Shown piece by piece: positions 48,754 through 56,949 of a stretch of 63,225 nucleotides of DNA. How positions within the stretch are numbered: the first letter of the stretch is position 1; the number at the start of each line of letters is the position of its first letter. The notes beneath the pieces are model-generated. The model was not told the origin of the DNA and did not search any database. It worked only from the letters and a program-made list of their open reading frames with translations. Position numbers and translations under genes: made by a program. Origin of the DNA: Bradyrhizobium canariense (GTDB lineage Bacteria > Pseudomonadota > Alphaproteobacteria > Rhizobiales > Xanthobacteraceae); assembly GCF_019402665.1 (NCBI RefSeq), contig NZ_VSST01000033.1:1-63225 (forward strand). Reading direction: 5' to 3'.

Positions 48754-49382
48754 AGTTCTGGCCCGTTCCGTTCGATCATCTCACCGGCCGGCCATTCGCT
48801 CATAGGTCTCGCAATCGGCAGAACGAGGCCGACCACGTCCTCTACGCGCGTCGGAGGCACAGTGAGGTAGATGTCCGGACGAGCGGACCGGACGCGGAGC
48901 CCTGGCAGAATAGTCGCCAATCCCTGTCGCCCGAGCAGCCTGGTAATATGTTTCTGCAGGGCAGCTCGGACCGTGCCAAAGCCGAACGGCACGCCAAGAT
49001 CTCGCAATACAGGATACATCACACGGATGGAGTGGGTGATTCCGAGCCCCTCCAGATCCGGGCGCACCCCGTACAATCCGAGTTCAGCCACGAGCAGATC
49101 GGTCTCGCCAACTTTTATGAAGCGGCGCAGTGCGGCGATGTGAATCGCAATACCACGATCATCGTAGCCGATTGCCCGAATCTCCGGCCTTGCACCGGCC
49201 CAGCTTCGATGACCTTCAAACGGCTTTGCATTGAATTCCCCGGTCGGACCATAGGTCTTCCGGAAGAAGTCGGATAATTCAATATGGTCAGCAAGTTGAA
49301 GGTCATTCTCCCAGCACAACCTCCAACGTACTGGAGGGCGCGCCGAAGCACCTCGTGTGGATTCGGGCGCGATCATGTTCAT
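48750..49382 (-). CDS. nodA: Nod factor N-acyltransferase NodA
   Basis: Attaches the fatty acyl chain to the deacetylated oligosaccharide. 210 residues, normal for Bradyrhizobium. Family sequence RWRLCWENDLQLADHIELSD, FFRKTYGPTGEFNAKPFEGH, RSWAGARPEIRAIGYDDRGI, VAELGLYGVRPDLEGLGI and LPIARPMSEWPAG. Overlaps the preceding receiver-like gene by 4 bases (ATGA) and nodB by 4 bases, so all three are translationally coupled. Confidence 0.97.
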   Translation of the reverse strand: MNMIAPESTRGASARPPVRWRLCWENDLQLADHIELSDFFRKTYGPTGEFNAKPFEGHRSWAGARPEIRAIGYDDRGIAIHIAALRRFIKVGETDLLVAELGLYGVRPDLEGLGITHSIRVMYPVLRDLGVPFGFGTVRAALQKHITRLLGRQGLATILPGLRVRSARPDIYLTVPPTRVEDVVGLVLPIARPMSEWPAGEMIERNGPEL

Positions 49383-49795
49383 AGGGCGACATTCCTGTTC
49401 GTTATCTGGCTCCTGACGCAGGCCAGCAGTTCGCTACCTTCGAAAGGCTTGCTCAGGAGCCGGAGTCCAGCTTGCAGGCCTCGCCTCTCATCGTCTTCGG
49501 AGTGGTCTGTGAGCAGAACGGTGGGAATCGCGCCTCCGGATGCAACCAGATGCTCGAAGAGCTCGAAGCCACTCATCGCGCTCGAGTGCATATCCGCGAT
49601 TAAGCACGACGTGATCGAACGGCGGTCTGATTTCGAGAACCCCTCTGCGCTCTCGAAGCGTTCAGGCACGTAACCTGCGGAAAACATCATATCCGTGAGA
49701 TCTTCACGCACTGACTGATCTGCATTCACAATCGCGACAACATCGCGCGTGCGCGCAACTTTCATCAGATTCGCCAAGGACGCCTTCGCTTGCAT
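49379..49795 (-). CDS. Receiver-like protein heading the nodABC operon (nodK/nodY position)
   Basis: First gene behind the nod box, in the position of nodY (B. japonicum) or nodK (B. elkanii). From ATG 49795 it is 138 residues, comparable to those. It folds like a response-regulator receiver: VVAIVNADQSVREDLTDMMF, FESAEGFSKS, SCLIADMHSSAMSGFELFEH, TVLLTDHSEDDE and LLSKPFEGSELLACV. The phospho-acceptor Asp and the Lys are present, but the acidic DD pair is replaced by NA-D and the Asp-x-x-MP loop is altered, so phosphorylation is doubtful. It is clearly related to the intact receiver at 11014-11403. The frame is open to an ATG at 50131, but the Arg-rich extension does not look like protein. 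Stop overlaps the nodA start. Confidence 0.75.
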   Translation of the reverse strand: MQAKASLANLMKVARTRDVVAIVNADQSVREDLTDMMFSAGYVPERFESAEGFSKSDRRSITSCLIADMHSSAMSGFELFEHLVASGGAIPTVLLTDHSEDDERRGLQAGLRLLSKPFEGSELLACVRSQITNRNVAL

Positions 49796-50184
49796 GTTCC
49801 GCACGATTTCACCGTCGCAAGGACGCAATCCAATCGGATGCGACCAAGGCACATTTGGCACCCGCAACCGGAGGGGTGCGACCGGACGGCAATCTACGGC
49901 CTGGTTGAGGGTTCGCTCAATTCTACGGCGGTACACGGTGGATATAGAATGGGTTGGCGAAGCCATACGATGGTTTGCTCGTCGTATACGCCCACGCAAT
50001 TTTGCGGATTCCGATCGTTCTAGCTCACGGCGATATGGCTTGCGCAACACGCGCGAAACTGCGACCGCTCGATCGAGACGTCTTGATTGATACCTAGCGC
50101 TGGGCTGAGGCGCGCAACGGTTTGTAACCATTCTGATGGATCTGACATCTCGCTAAACTATCGTTTGCTATCCTCATTCGGTAC

Positions 50185-50232
50185 AAATGGTAAAATCGAT
50201 TATATCGATAGAACACATTCACAGCGTGGATC
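50185..50232 (-). promoter_or_regulatory. nod box
   Basis: NodD-binding nod box oriented toward nodA. On the plus strand it shows the complement of the consensus: AATGGTAAAATCGATTATAT then CGATAG, and on the far side CAGCGTGGATCG. The AT-rich half and the ATC-N9-GAT repeats are recognisable. It ends 10 bases before the nodD1 ATG and about 390 bases from the start of the receiver-like gene. Confidence 0.85.
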
Positions 50233-50242
50233 GCTCCGGATT

Positions 50243-51187
50243 ATGCGTTTCAAGGGCCTTGATCTGAATCTCCTCGTCGCGTTCGACGCCCTGGTGACGC
50301 AAGGCAATCTCACTACGGCGGCAAGAAGCATCAACCTCAGTCAACCTGCCATGAGTGCCGCCGTCGCGCGGCTTCGCACTTACTTTCGCGATGAGCTATT
50401 CACCATGAAAGGACGGAAGCTTGTCCCAACGCCGCGGGCTGAAGCGCTCGCAGCCCCGATTCGCGAGGCTCTCGCTCACATTCAGCACTCCATTATTTCT
50501 CCAGACGGCTTCGATCCGTCTCAATCGAATCGGCGATTTAGGATCATCCTGTCCGACTTCATGACTGTCGTGTTTCTTCGAGGGGTCGTGGACCGCGTCG
50601 CGCGGGAAGCACCAACAATCAGTTTCGAGTTGCTGCCGCCCGCAGAGGAACCTGATGAGCTTCTCCGGCGCGGTGAAGTCGATTTTCTCATGTATCCGCA
50701 GATGTTCATGTCGAGCGCGCATCCGAAGGCGGCCCTGTTCGAGGACACTTTCGTCTGCGTGGGCTGCCCCATGAACAAGCAGCTCGCTTCGCGTCTCACG
50801 TTCGAGAAATACATCTCGATCGGGCACGTGGAAGCCCAGTTCGGGCGCTCCCTGAGGCCCTCCTTCCACGAATGGCTCTTGCTCGAGCATGGTTTCAAGA
50901 TCCGCACCGAGGTCGCGGTGCAGGGTTTCGGCATGATTCCGCCTATGTTATTGGGCACCAACCGTATAGCGAGCATGCCCTCAAGATTGGTCAGCCATTT
51001 CGCACAGACGATGCCGCTGCGGGTTGTCGAACCTCCCCTGCGACTTCTCACATTCACAGAGGCCGTCCAATGGCCCGCCATTCATAATACTGATCCTGCA
51101 AGCATGTGGTTGCGCAACATATTCTTGCAGCAGGCATCCACGATGGTCTCTCCGTCCGAGATCAGCCAATGTCACGGCCCGTCCTAG
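50243..51187 (+). CDS. nodD1: LysR-type nod gene activator NodD1
   Basis: Flavonoid-responsive activator binding nod boxes. 314 residues from ATG 50243: MRFKGLDLNLLVAFDALVTQ, the helix-turn-helix NLTTAARSINLSQPAMSAAV with RLRTYFRDELF, then the ligand domain (RFRIILSDFMTVVFLRGVVD, FLMYPQMFMSSAHPKA, HVEAQFGRSLRP, TNRIASMPSRLVSHF). The frame is open upstream but crosses the nod box. Transcribed away from nodA. Because the nod box abuts its start, NodD1 binding probably affects its own expression. Confidence 0.95.
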   Translation: MRFKGLDLNLLVAFDALVTQGNLTTAARSINLSQPAMSAAVARLRTYFRDELFTMKGRKLVPTPRAEALAAPIREALAHIQHSIISPDGFDPSQSNRRFRIILSDFMTVVFLRGVVDRVAREAPTISFELLPPAEEPDELLRRGEVDFLMYPQMFMSSAHPKAALFEDTFVCVGCPMNKQLASRLTFEKYISIGHVEAQFGRSLRPSFHEWLLLEHGFKIRTEVAVQGFGMIPPMLLGTNRIASMPSRLVSHFAQTMPLRVVEPPLRLLTFTEAVQWPAIHNTDPASMWLRNIFLQQASTMVSPSEISQCHGPS

Positions 51188-51198
51188 GACTGTTCGGG

Positions 51199-51226
51199 CC
51201 GGTTGCGGCCTGCTCCCGCTAACCGG
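51199..51226 (+). terminator. Hairpin after nodD1
   Basis: CCGGTT/AACCGG outer arms with an inner GCGG/CCGC pair, 11 bases after the nodD1 stop. No strong T-run follows. Likely an RNA 3' hairpin. Confidence 0.4.
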
Positions 51227-51492
51227 ACTTACGCCAGGCCCGAAGCCCCCGGTCCTCTGATTGACGTTTGGCACAGTGAAAAAAAGCGCGCTTCAGCGTA
51301 GTTTGGTCGGGTCGCAGCCGATTGACTCGCGGTGCCGTGACGATCCTGCGCATCACACAGCTCGCTTGGCGGCCAAGGACTTTCCGCTGATTCGGACGGG
51401 ACCGTATCACAGGTGCATGCGCCAGCTTCAGAGTACGCAAAAATTATATGGCCTGTCCGGCGAACAATGTTCGGCCTCAGCACCAAACTCGC

Positions 51493-51523
51493 TTGAACCG
51501 CACGCCGCGTCAGGTTCAAGGCC
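51493..51523 (+). promoter_or_regulatory. Degenerate copy of the NolA-type box
   Basis: TTGAAC, 19-base spacer CGCACGCCGCGTCAGGTTC, then AAGGCC. The spacer core GCGTCAGGTT is kept, but the -10 is lost. It lies 0.3 kb before the nodD2 remnant. Confidence 0.35.
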
Positions 51524-51839
51524 AGCACCTGCGATCGAAGTTGCAGGCTTCACCTGGTAGCGAACCCGCATCGCTGTTTGCCTGAACTGGTGGATCTCAT
51601 TGCCTTCAACAGCGATGGAGTTAGTCCCGAAGCGCGCCACTAGATGCAAATGGCTGATGACCGGCAGAGGCGCTTCCTGCTCGTTCGGGTCGAATCAACA
51701 TGAAAGCTGAACGCAAACGCCGCCCACGATCGCGCACCCCAAAGCCAACCGCCAGCTCGCGCAAACCCGGATGGGCGGGGAAGACTGCGTGTCTTTGCAC
51801 AATGTCACAATGGAAATTCGGAACACTTCCTCTCTCGAC

Positions 51840-52330
51840 GGCGCTTATCTTCCTCTCGATGCGCGCGATGCCGCGCGATCGAGTGCAACTACAAGCTTGC
51901 AGACCGCAGGATCAACCCGGATCAAGTGACATCAGCTGGCGGCACTTTTCCGGCTGCGCGCGTGTTGCGGTGACGAGTGTTCATGATGAGAGGACCGCAA
52001 CTGTGCCAAGGTGCGCCCGCGTAAGCGCTCGCCGCTCCCATTCGCCAAGCCTGCTCCTCCTCCAGCTTTCGATCATTTCGGCCGACATGTTCACCCGAGC
52101 CAAATCGGATCATCGGCGCGGGGTCCTTCTTTCCGATGTCGCAACAATCGTGTTTCTCGAAAGATCGCGGCGTGACTCACACCGCGCCAACCGCCGTCCA
52201 TCTCGAGCTGCTGCCTCGCACCGCTAACCCCGAAGGGCTCCTTTGCTGCGGCAAGATGATTTGCCTATCTTACCCGAAGCATCTATGTCCAGCGCGCTTG
52301 CCAAACCGATACTGTTAGAGGCTGGAATTG
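51840..52330 (+). pseudogene. nodD2: nodD2 remnant
   Basis: Heavily decayed second nodD copy, on the same strand between nodD1 and nolA, where nodD2 sits in B. japonicum. Readable pieces in different frames: LAALFRLRACCGDE (compare AAVARLRTYFRDE), a SIISADMFTRAKSDHRRGVL stretch continuing LSDVATIVFLE (compare NodD SIIS...RFRVLLSDFATIVFLE), THTAPTAVHLELLPRTANPE (compare ISFELLPPAEEPDE) and a P-K-H segment. Many frameshifts; no N-terminal HTH can be read. No functional NodD2 is expected from this locus. Confidence 0.65.
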
Positions 52331-53490
52331 AGTGAGTGAGCGGCCGGAGGAGCAAGCAATACCGCGACAGCTAGCCGTCGAGCCTTATGTTCGATGGGAT
52401 CCTTACGGCGAATCCGCCAGACACTGCCCCCCCGATCTGGGGAGTCGCTATGACTTGAGCACGATCTTAAGACGCGCATTGAACTCCTCCACCAAGCTAC
52501 AGCATCTCTGCTTTGCTATTGCGGACCCGTATAGCGAGGCTACCGAAGGCTTGCCAAGTGATTCTGCAAAGGCAGTGTCGCTAGGGATCCTTCTTCGGGT
52601 GGATTACATCTGCCGAGGGCCGTCCGATGTACTGCGCTCCGCGACACCGAGCCGGCGCAAGCCTAATCACGCAAGTTATTGCTGTATTCGTTATACCAAG
52701 GCTTTCCCCGGGCGTGAGCGCGCGGCACCTGGGGCGGCCGTAGTCGCGTTTTGAGTGCCGCCACATGCAACGGATATGGCACGATTGTTCGAGACCCGGT
52801 CCTTAAATTGGGAGCAGCGTTTTGCCAGGCGCTTCAGATGCGCCTGCGTTGAGATGATGTCTTCAGGACTGGTCTTGAGCTCCGCCTCCCCTCATTCTCC
52901 CGACGTTTACGGCGGCGGACCTGCGTCGTTGAAGAGCAGCCATTATCTTCCGGCACTCAAAACCTGCGAGCAATCGCGCGAGCGACGCCTTCGAGCCCAC
53001 ATTGCCAACACAAGAGGGCTAGCCGACGGTCGAAAAAGCTGTTAGGCGCCGAGCCGGCCGCCGCGCCGCGCACGTGATCGCGCGACTGATCTACGATAAT
53101 CAACCCAATCAACCGCACCGCGCGCCTAGGTAATAGACGTCACAGCAAGGATTGCGACTGAAAGAGAGCCATCTGGTCAGATCAGTGCTGTGTCTCGGTT
53201 CGCCGTTTCGGGAGACCGTGTCTCAGCGGGCTGTCACGCATATGCTTTCGCTTTCCTGATGATCAGGCCGCAGAATAGCCACCGCTGCTGCAGGATCAGG
53301 AGACATTGCACACTTTGGGTTAGCGCACTGTCGGGCGGAGGAAGCAAACGCCATGTTGCACAACGGCATCACGTGGACGCACCCGTCACATTCTTTCGCA
53401 CACGTCGCCGCTCCGTCTCCTTTTTGCCCCACCACAGCCAAACGGCTTCGTCACGTGCGGCGCGAGTGCAATCATCAAGGGAGCTTTCTG
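52331..53490. other. Gene-poor stretch between nodD2 remnant and small gene
   Basis: About 1.1 kb with open frames that lack protein-like composition. It may include further nodD2 debris. Confidence 0.3.
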
Positions 53491-53694
53491 TTGGATAAGC
53501 CGAGCGGAGTCTACGATCCGGATGATCTCGCGAGCTTGGGAAGGCTTTTCGATCAAGCAATCGCGTCTTTGCCGGCATGCATGCGAACCAGCGAGAATCG
53601 CGTGGCGATCGCCAGACTTGTGATGCAACGCGCAGCGAGGGATGAATTGGCATCGCTCGCGCACTTGATGCTTGCACTTGACTCGGCCGCTTGA
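53491..53694 (+). CDS. Small conserved hypothetical protein, 67 aa
   Basis: From TTG 53491 (GGGAG 6-10 bases upstream). The sequence SGVYDPDDLASLGRLFDQAI, then TSENRVAIARLVMQRAARDE, matches a short family common in Bradyrhizobium (YDPDDL...FDxAxxxLP...T.NRxxIA), function unknown, fully helical. The frame is open further upstream, but that part is not protein-like. It lies 70 bases before the NolA box. Confidence 0.55.
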   Translation: MDKPSGVYDPDDLASLGRLFDQAIASLPACMRTSENRVAIARLVMQRAARDELASLAHLMLALDSAA

Positions 53695-53763
53695 GCAACG
53701 GCATGCGCTCGGTCCTTCTGGGGCCCGCAGCAAGAGACGCATCATCTAGATCATTGAAATAAC

Positions 53764-53794
53764 TTGATTCTCACGTGACGTCAGGTTGTAGGCT
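53764..53794 (+). promoter_or_regulatory. Candidate NolA operator/promoter of nolA (box 6)
   Basis: TTGATT, 19-base spacer CTCACGTGACGTCAGGTTG, then TAGGCT, ending 15 bases before the nolA ATG. The spacer contains the dyad ACGTGACGT. MerR-family regulators typically bind inside an over-long 19-20 bp spacer and autoregulate, so this is the natural NolA site. Confidence 0.65.
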
Positions 53795-53809
53795 TGCAAA
53801 TTGAGGATC

Positions 53810-54529
53810 ATGACAAACGCGATACCACGACGGCGCCGATGGCGCATTGGAGAACTTGCAGAGGCGACCGGTGTAACCGTACGCACTCTGCATCATTACG
53901 AACATACCGGGTTATTGACGGTGTCGGAACGTACCTGTGGCGGTCACCGCATGTACGATCGGGAAAGCCTACAACGCGTCTCCCAGATTCGCGCTCTACG
54001 TGAGCTCGGCTTCTCGCTTCCTGAGATCCGCAAGGCGATCGAGGGGCGGACATCTCTCACGGACCTGTTGCGAAACCATCTGGAGCGGATTGAGCTTCAA
54101 GTCGCGCGGGCGACATTATTACGGGATCGATTGCGCACTATGACGACGCAAGGTGAGACGGAAGTCAGTGTCGACGGGCTGCCGGCCACGCTAGATGCCA
54201 TGTCGCGGATTGAGGAGCGTACCCCCTCTGCCATCTGCACGTGCGCCTCTAACGCTAGCCGTGAAGATCGGTGGCGAACGATTCGGGACGAGCTACGAAG
54301 CTGCATGGACCAGGGTGAGCCTCCGTGTTGCGAGCGGGCAAATGCAATCGCGCGTCACGCCCGTTCCCTGCTGACTGAGATCGCAGGAGTTGATTCGACT
54401 GTCTCGATGATACTTAAGGTGCTAACGCGATTGACCGAACCACACAATCTCGCCGGCTGGGACGCGAGCCTCATGCGATACCTCGATCTCGCCCTCGCCG
54501 CGCTGGAGGACCAGCTGGGAAAGAGTTGA
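53810..54529 (+). CDS. nolA: MerR-family nodulation regulator NolA
   Basis: Genotype-specific nodulation regulator of Bradyrhizobium. From ATG 53810, 239 residues. N-terminal winged helix-turn-helix RRRRWRIGELAEATGVTVRT with LHHYEHTGLL and GGHRMYD, the MerR signature; dimerisation coiled coil about 75-115 (LRNHLERIELQVARATLLRD); C-terminal effector part with CTCAS and other Cys, and ILKVLTRLTEPHNLAGWD. B. japonicum nolA makes three proteins from alternative starts (established); in-frame Met codons at about residues 48 and 115 are available here. A candidate autoregulatory box sits immediately upstream and would give a very short leader. Confidence 0.93.
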   Translation: MTNAIPRRRRWRIGELAEATGVTVRTLHHYEHTGLLTVSERTCGGHRMYDRESLQRVSQIRALRELGFSLPEIRKAIEGRTSLTDLLRNHLERIELQVARATLLRDRLRTMTTQGETEVSVDGLPATLDAMSRIEERTPSAICTCASNASREDRWRTIRDELRSCMDQGEPPCCERANAIARHARSLLTEIAGVDSTVSMILKVLTRLTEPHNLAGWDASLMRYLDLALAALEDQLGKS

Positions 54530-55182
54530 GCGCACCCGTTGCCACGCCGTCCCACTGGAATGTTGCCAAACCCAATGAGCTCATGGTGATCCGTGTCTGA
54601 GCCAGGATCGTTTGGTCCCTAGCAGTTCGCCTCCAACTCTGCGTTGTCCCCACTCTTTGGTGTTTCGCTCTGTGGATCTTGGCAAATCAACTTCGACGAG
54701 CACGCTTCGAAGTACTTGATTCGTACGTAGCGTCACGTTGTACCTTCTGAAAGCATCGACGCAGCAGCGGGGCCGACCGACAGAGCTTCGGCCAAATTAA
54801 GAGAGACTCCAATGACCGACATTAGTTTCGGACGTTCTCGGTGAGAGTTCTTCACGAGAACACGTCGCTCGATGATCGTCCGCGCCGTCCAAGCGCCTCC
54901 TCGGCACACGTCTGTCGAGCGTGGAAAGATTGGCGCGAGTACCGGGTATCGGCGGGACGTTCGATATTGATGCTGTCAGCCCTAGACGACCGGTTCTCCT
55001 GACGAGTTTCGGAACTCCATTCGTCCGTGCCCGCCCGATGCTAATGCCCAACCTGGCAACAACCTGAGCCATTCTACCCAACCTGAGTTCGACTCAAACA
55101 TCATTGCGCCGGACTGTTGGTCGCCGTCATACCAGGATGGCGAAGCAGACCAAGTGGTAGCGCGAGACATCGGGAGCCCTAC
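54530..55182. other. Region between nolA and the transporter gene, with box 7
   Basis: No full gene. Behind box 7, an ATG at 54811 with GAGAGACTCC upstream starts a ten-codon frame (MTDISFGRSR, stop). This could be a leader peptide or the start of a broken gene. A small palindrome GTTCTTCACGAGAAC lies at about 54846. Confidence 0.35.
54716..54746 (+). promoter_or_regulatory. Candidate NolA/MerR-type promoter box 7
   Basis: TTGATT, spacer CGTACGTAGCGTCACGTTG (19 bases), then TACCTT. It lies 187 bases after the nolA stop, facing the substrate-binding-protein gene 436 bases downstream. Confidence 0.55.
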
Positions 55183-56295
55183 ATGTCGGTCCTTCGCGTT
55201 CGCAGGCTTGCAGCTGCTGCGCTCCTTTCTTTAGCCCTGAGCTCGAGCGGCAAGGCAGAAGATGTTTACATTGCCATAGCCGGTCCAATGACGGGAAGCA
55301 CTGCGGCGCTCGGCGCGCAGATACGCGATGGAGCGGCCGCAGCTGTAGATTCGATAAATGCTTCGGGTCTGCTGCCTGACACAAGGCTCATATTGAAGAT
55401 CGCGGACGATGCATGCGATCCCAAGCAGGCCGTCGCTGTTGCCAATCGCCTGACAAGTGACGGGATCAAGCTCGTCGTTGGTCACTTCTGTTCATCTTCG
55501 TCGATTCCGGCTTCAGACATATACGCCGAAGCCGAGGTAATCCAGATTTCACCCGGCTCGACGAATCCGCGTCTGACAGAGCGTGGCCTAACCACCCTGT
55601 TTCGGATTTGCGGCCGCGATGACCAACAAGGCAGGGTTGCGGCCGATTACATCGTCCGGCACCATCAAGGCGCAAAGCTCGCAGTCCTCGACGACAAGAG
55701 CACAGCAGGCAGGGGTATCGCCGATATCGTTGAATCGCGCCTTCGTGCAGCCGGCGAGCATCCCGTTCGACAAAGCTATGTTGCAGGCGAGAAGGATTAC
55801 ACCGCTCTCGTTTCGCGACTGAAGCGAGAGGAAATCCAGCTCGTCTATATCGGCGGCTATTACAACGAGATCGGCCTGATCGTGCGTCAAGCCGCGGAGG
55901 CGGGCGCACGTCTGACCGTGATCGCCAACGATCCGCTGATGACAACCGACTTTTGGGCCATTGCCGGCGAGGCCGCGAACGGCACGCTCTTTACCTTTAT
56001 GCCGGACCCGACGAAGAATGCTGCAGGCGCAGCTGCTGTCGCCAAGCTCAAGGGTTCGAGCCTAGCCGCCGCAGGTTACACGCTCTACGCTTATGCCGCG
56101 GTTCAAGCATGGGCCGACTCCGTCAAACGGGCCGGCACCTTCGATGCTATGCGGGTCGCTGCGGCCCTCCGCTCCGAGTCAATCGACACGGCTATTGGCA
56201 CTGTTAGATTCGACTCCAAGGGAGACAATGCCGCTCCTGGCTTCATCGTTTACCGCTGGCGCGACAACACCGTCGAAGCGGTCGAGCAGAACTGA
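55183..56295 (+). CDS. Branched-chain amino acid-type ABC substrate-binding protein
   Basis: Periplasmic binding protein of the LivJ/Leu-binding type, 370 residues from ATG 55183 (CGGGAG upstream). Signal peptide VRRLAAAALLSLALSSSGKA with likely cleavage before EDVYIAI. Mature features: AGPMTGSTAALGAQIRDGAA, DDACDPKQAVAVANRL, VVGHFCSSSSIPAS, SPGSTNPRLTERG, FRICGRDDQQGRVAADYI and GYYNEIGLIVRQAAEAG. No permease or ATPase genes follow, so it must work with a transporter elsewhere or serve as a sensor. First gene of a run of same-strand genes behind box 7. Confidence 0.9.
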   Translation: MSVLRVRRLAAAALLSLALSSSGKAEDVYIAIAGPMTGSTAALGAQIRDGAAAAVDSINASGLLPDTRLILKIADDACDPKQAVAVANRLTSDGIKLVVGHFCSSSSIPASDIYAEAEVIQISPGSTNPRLTERGLTTLFRICGRDDQQGRVAADYIVRHHQGAKLAVLDDKSTAGRGIADIVESRLRAAGEHPVRQSYVAGEKDYTALVSRLKREEIQLVYIGGYYNEIGLIVRQAAEAGARLTVIANDPLMTTDFWAIAGEAANGTLFTFMPDPTKNAAGAAAVAKLKGSSLAAAGYTLYAYAAVQAWADSVKRAGTFDAMRVAAALRSESIDTAIGTVRFDSKGDNAAPGFIVYRWRDNTVEAVEQN

Positions 56296-56327
56296 CCGCC
56301 CGTGCCAACACTGTACGGAGCGTTCGA

Positions 56328-56492
56328 ATGATGAACCATCCTCGATATATCGATTGCGCGCTGCTCACGTGCCTCGCAATCGCCGCAGTCGCAGCATTTC
56401 TCACCCTCGCAGCAATGCTATCACAGCTATCGTGCGCGCCCGCAGGGCTGCCCGAAGAGTACGTTCCCATTCGTCTGGTGCCACTGCAGTGA
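56328..56492 (+). CDS. Small single-span membrane protein, 54 aa
   Basis: ATG 56328 to TGA 56492, 32 bases after the binding-protein gene, with CGGAGCG upstream. One hydrophobic helix (ALLTCLAIAAVAAFLTLAAM) and a short polar tail ending EEYVPIRLVPLQ. No family recognised. Position suggests co-transcription. Confidence 0.5.
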   Translation: MMNHPRYIDCALLTCLAIAAVAAFLTLAAMLSQLSCAPAGLPEEYVPIRLVPLQ

Positions 56493-56949
56493 GCATCACT
56501 TCCACATTCGGAAGGCCGACGAATATCCTTGTCTTCTTCCAGCTATTGAAATTGATGCGCGCCTCGCTCTCGGGAGTGAGCTGTCAGGCCCTCTTTAGAA
56601 CGAACGTACGTCTTGAAACGATGTCAGTCACGCGCAGTCCGTCTGCCGATTGCGCGGGTTCGAGCCAATCGTTAGCTGCGGTGTTCGGTCGAGGGACGTG
56701 GCCTTCCATCTCTTTCCTGGAAACAGGTATTGGTTCGGAAAAACGCCGTGCGACGCCTGATCCGTGCTGATCGCTATCGGGCCTTGAGACGGAGTCTGAT
56801 CCGCTACGGCCCTTAGAGCCAGGTCTGCCTCCCAACACTCACATTCATGCAGGCCTCGCCCTTCTTGGGTCCGAACAAAGCGCACGCACCCACGTAGGCT
56901 CGCCGAACGCCCTCAACTACTCTCGTCGACAAAAACGGAGAACACCACT
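56493..56949. other. Spacer before the hisC-like gene
   Basis: About 450 bases. On the minus strand, 56720-56584 reads GHVPRPNTAANDWLEPAQSA then DGLRVTDIVSRRTFVLKRA and ends. This is protein-like but unrecognised, probably a remnant of a C-terminus. Confidence 0.3.

Noticed and set aside
49796..50131. 112-residue N-terminal extension of the receiver-like nod operon protein
   Set aside because: Arg-rich, no family-like sequence, and the receiver fold starts shortly after ATG 49795. Kept only as an alternative.
53165..53195. Sigma-54-like TGGTCAGATCAGTGCT upstream of the small gene at 53491
   Set aside because: GG and GC spacing is right, but the conserved T-tract before GC is missing and there is no NifA site.
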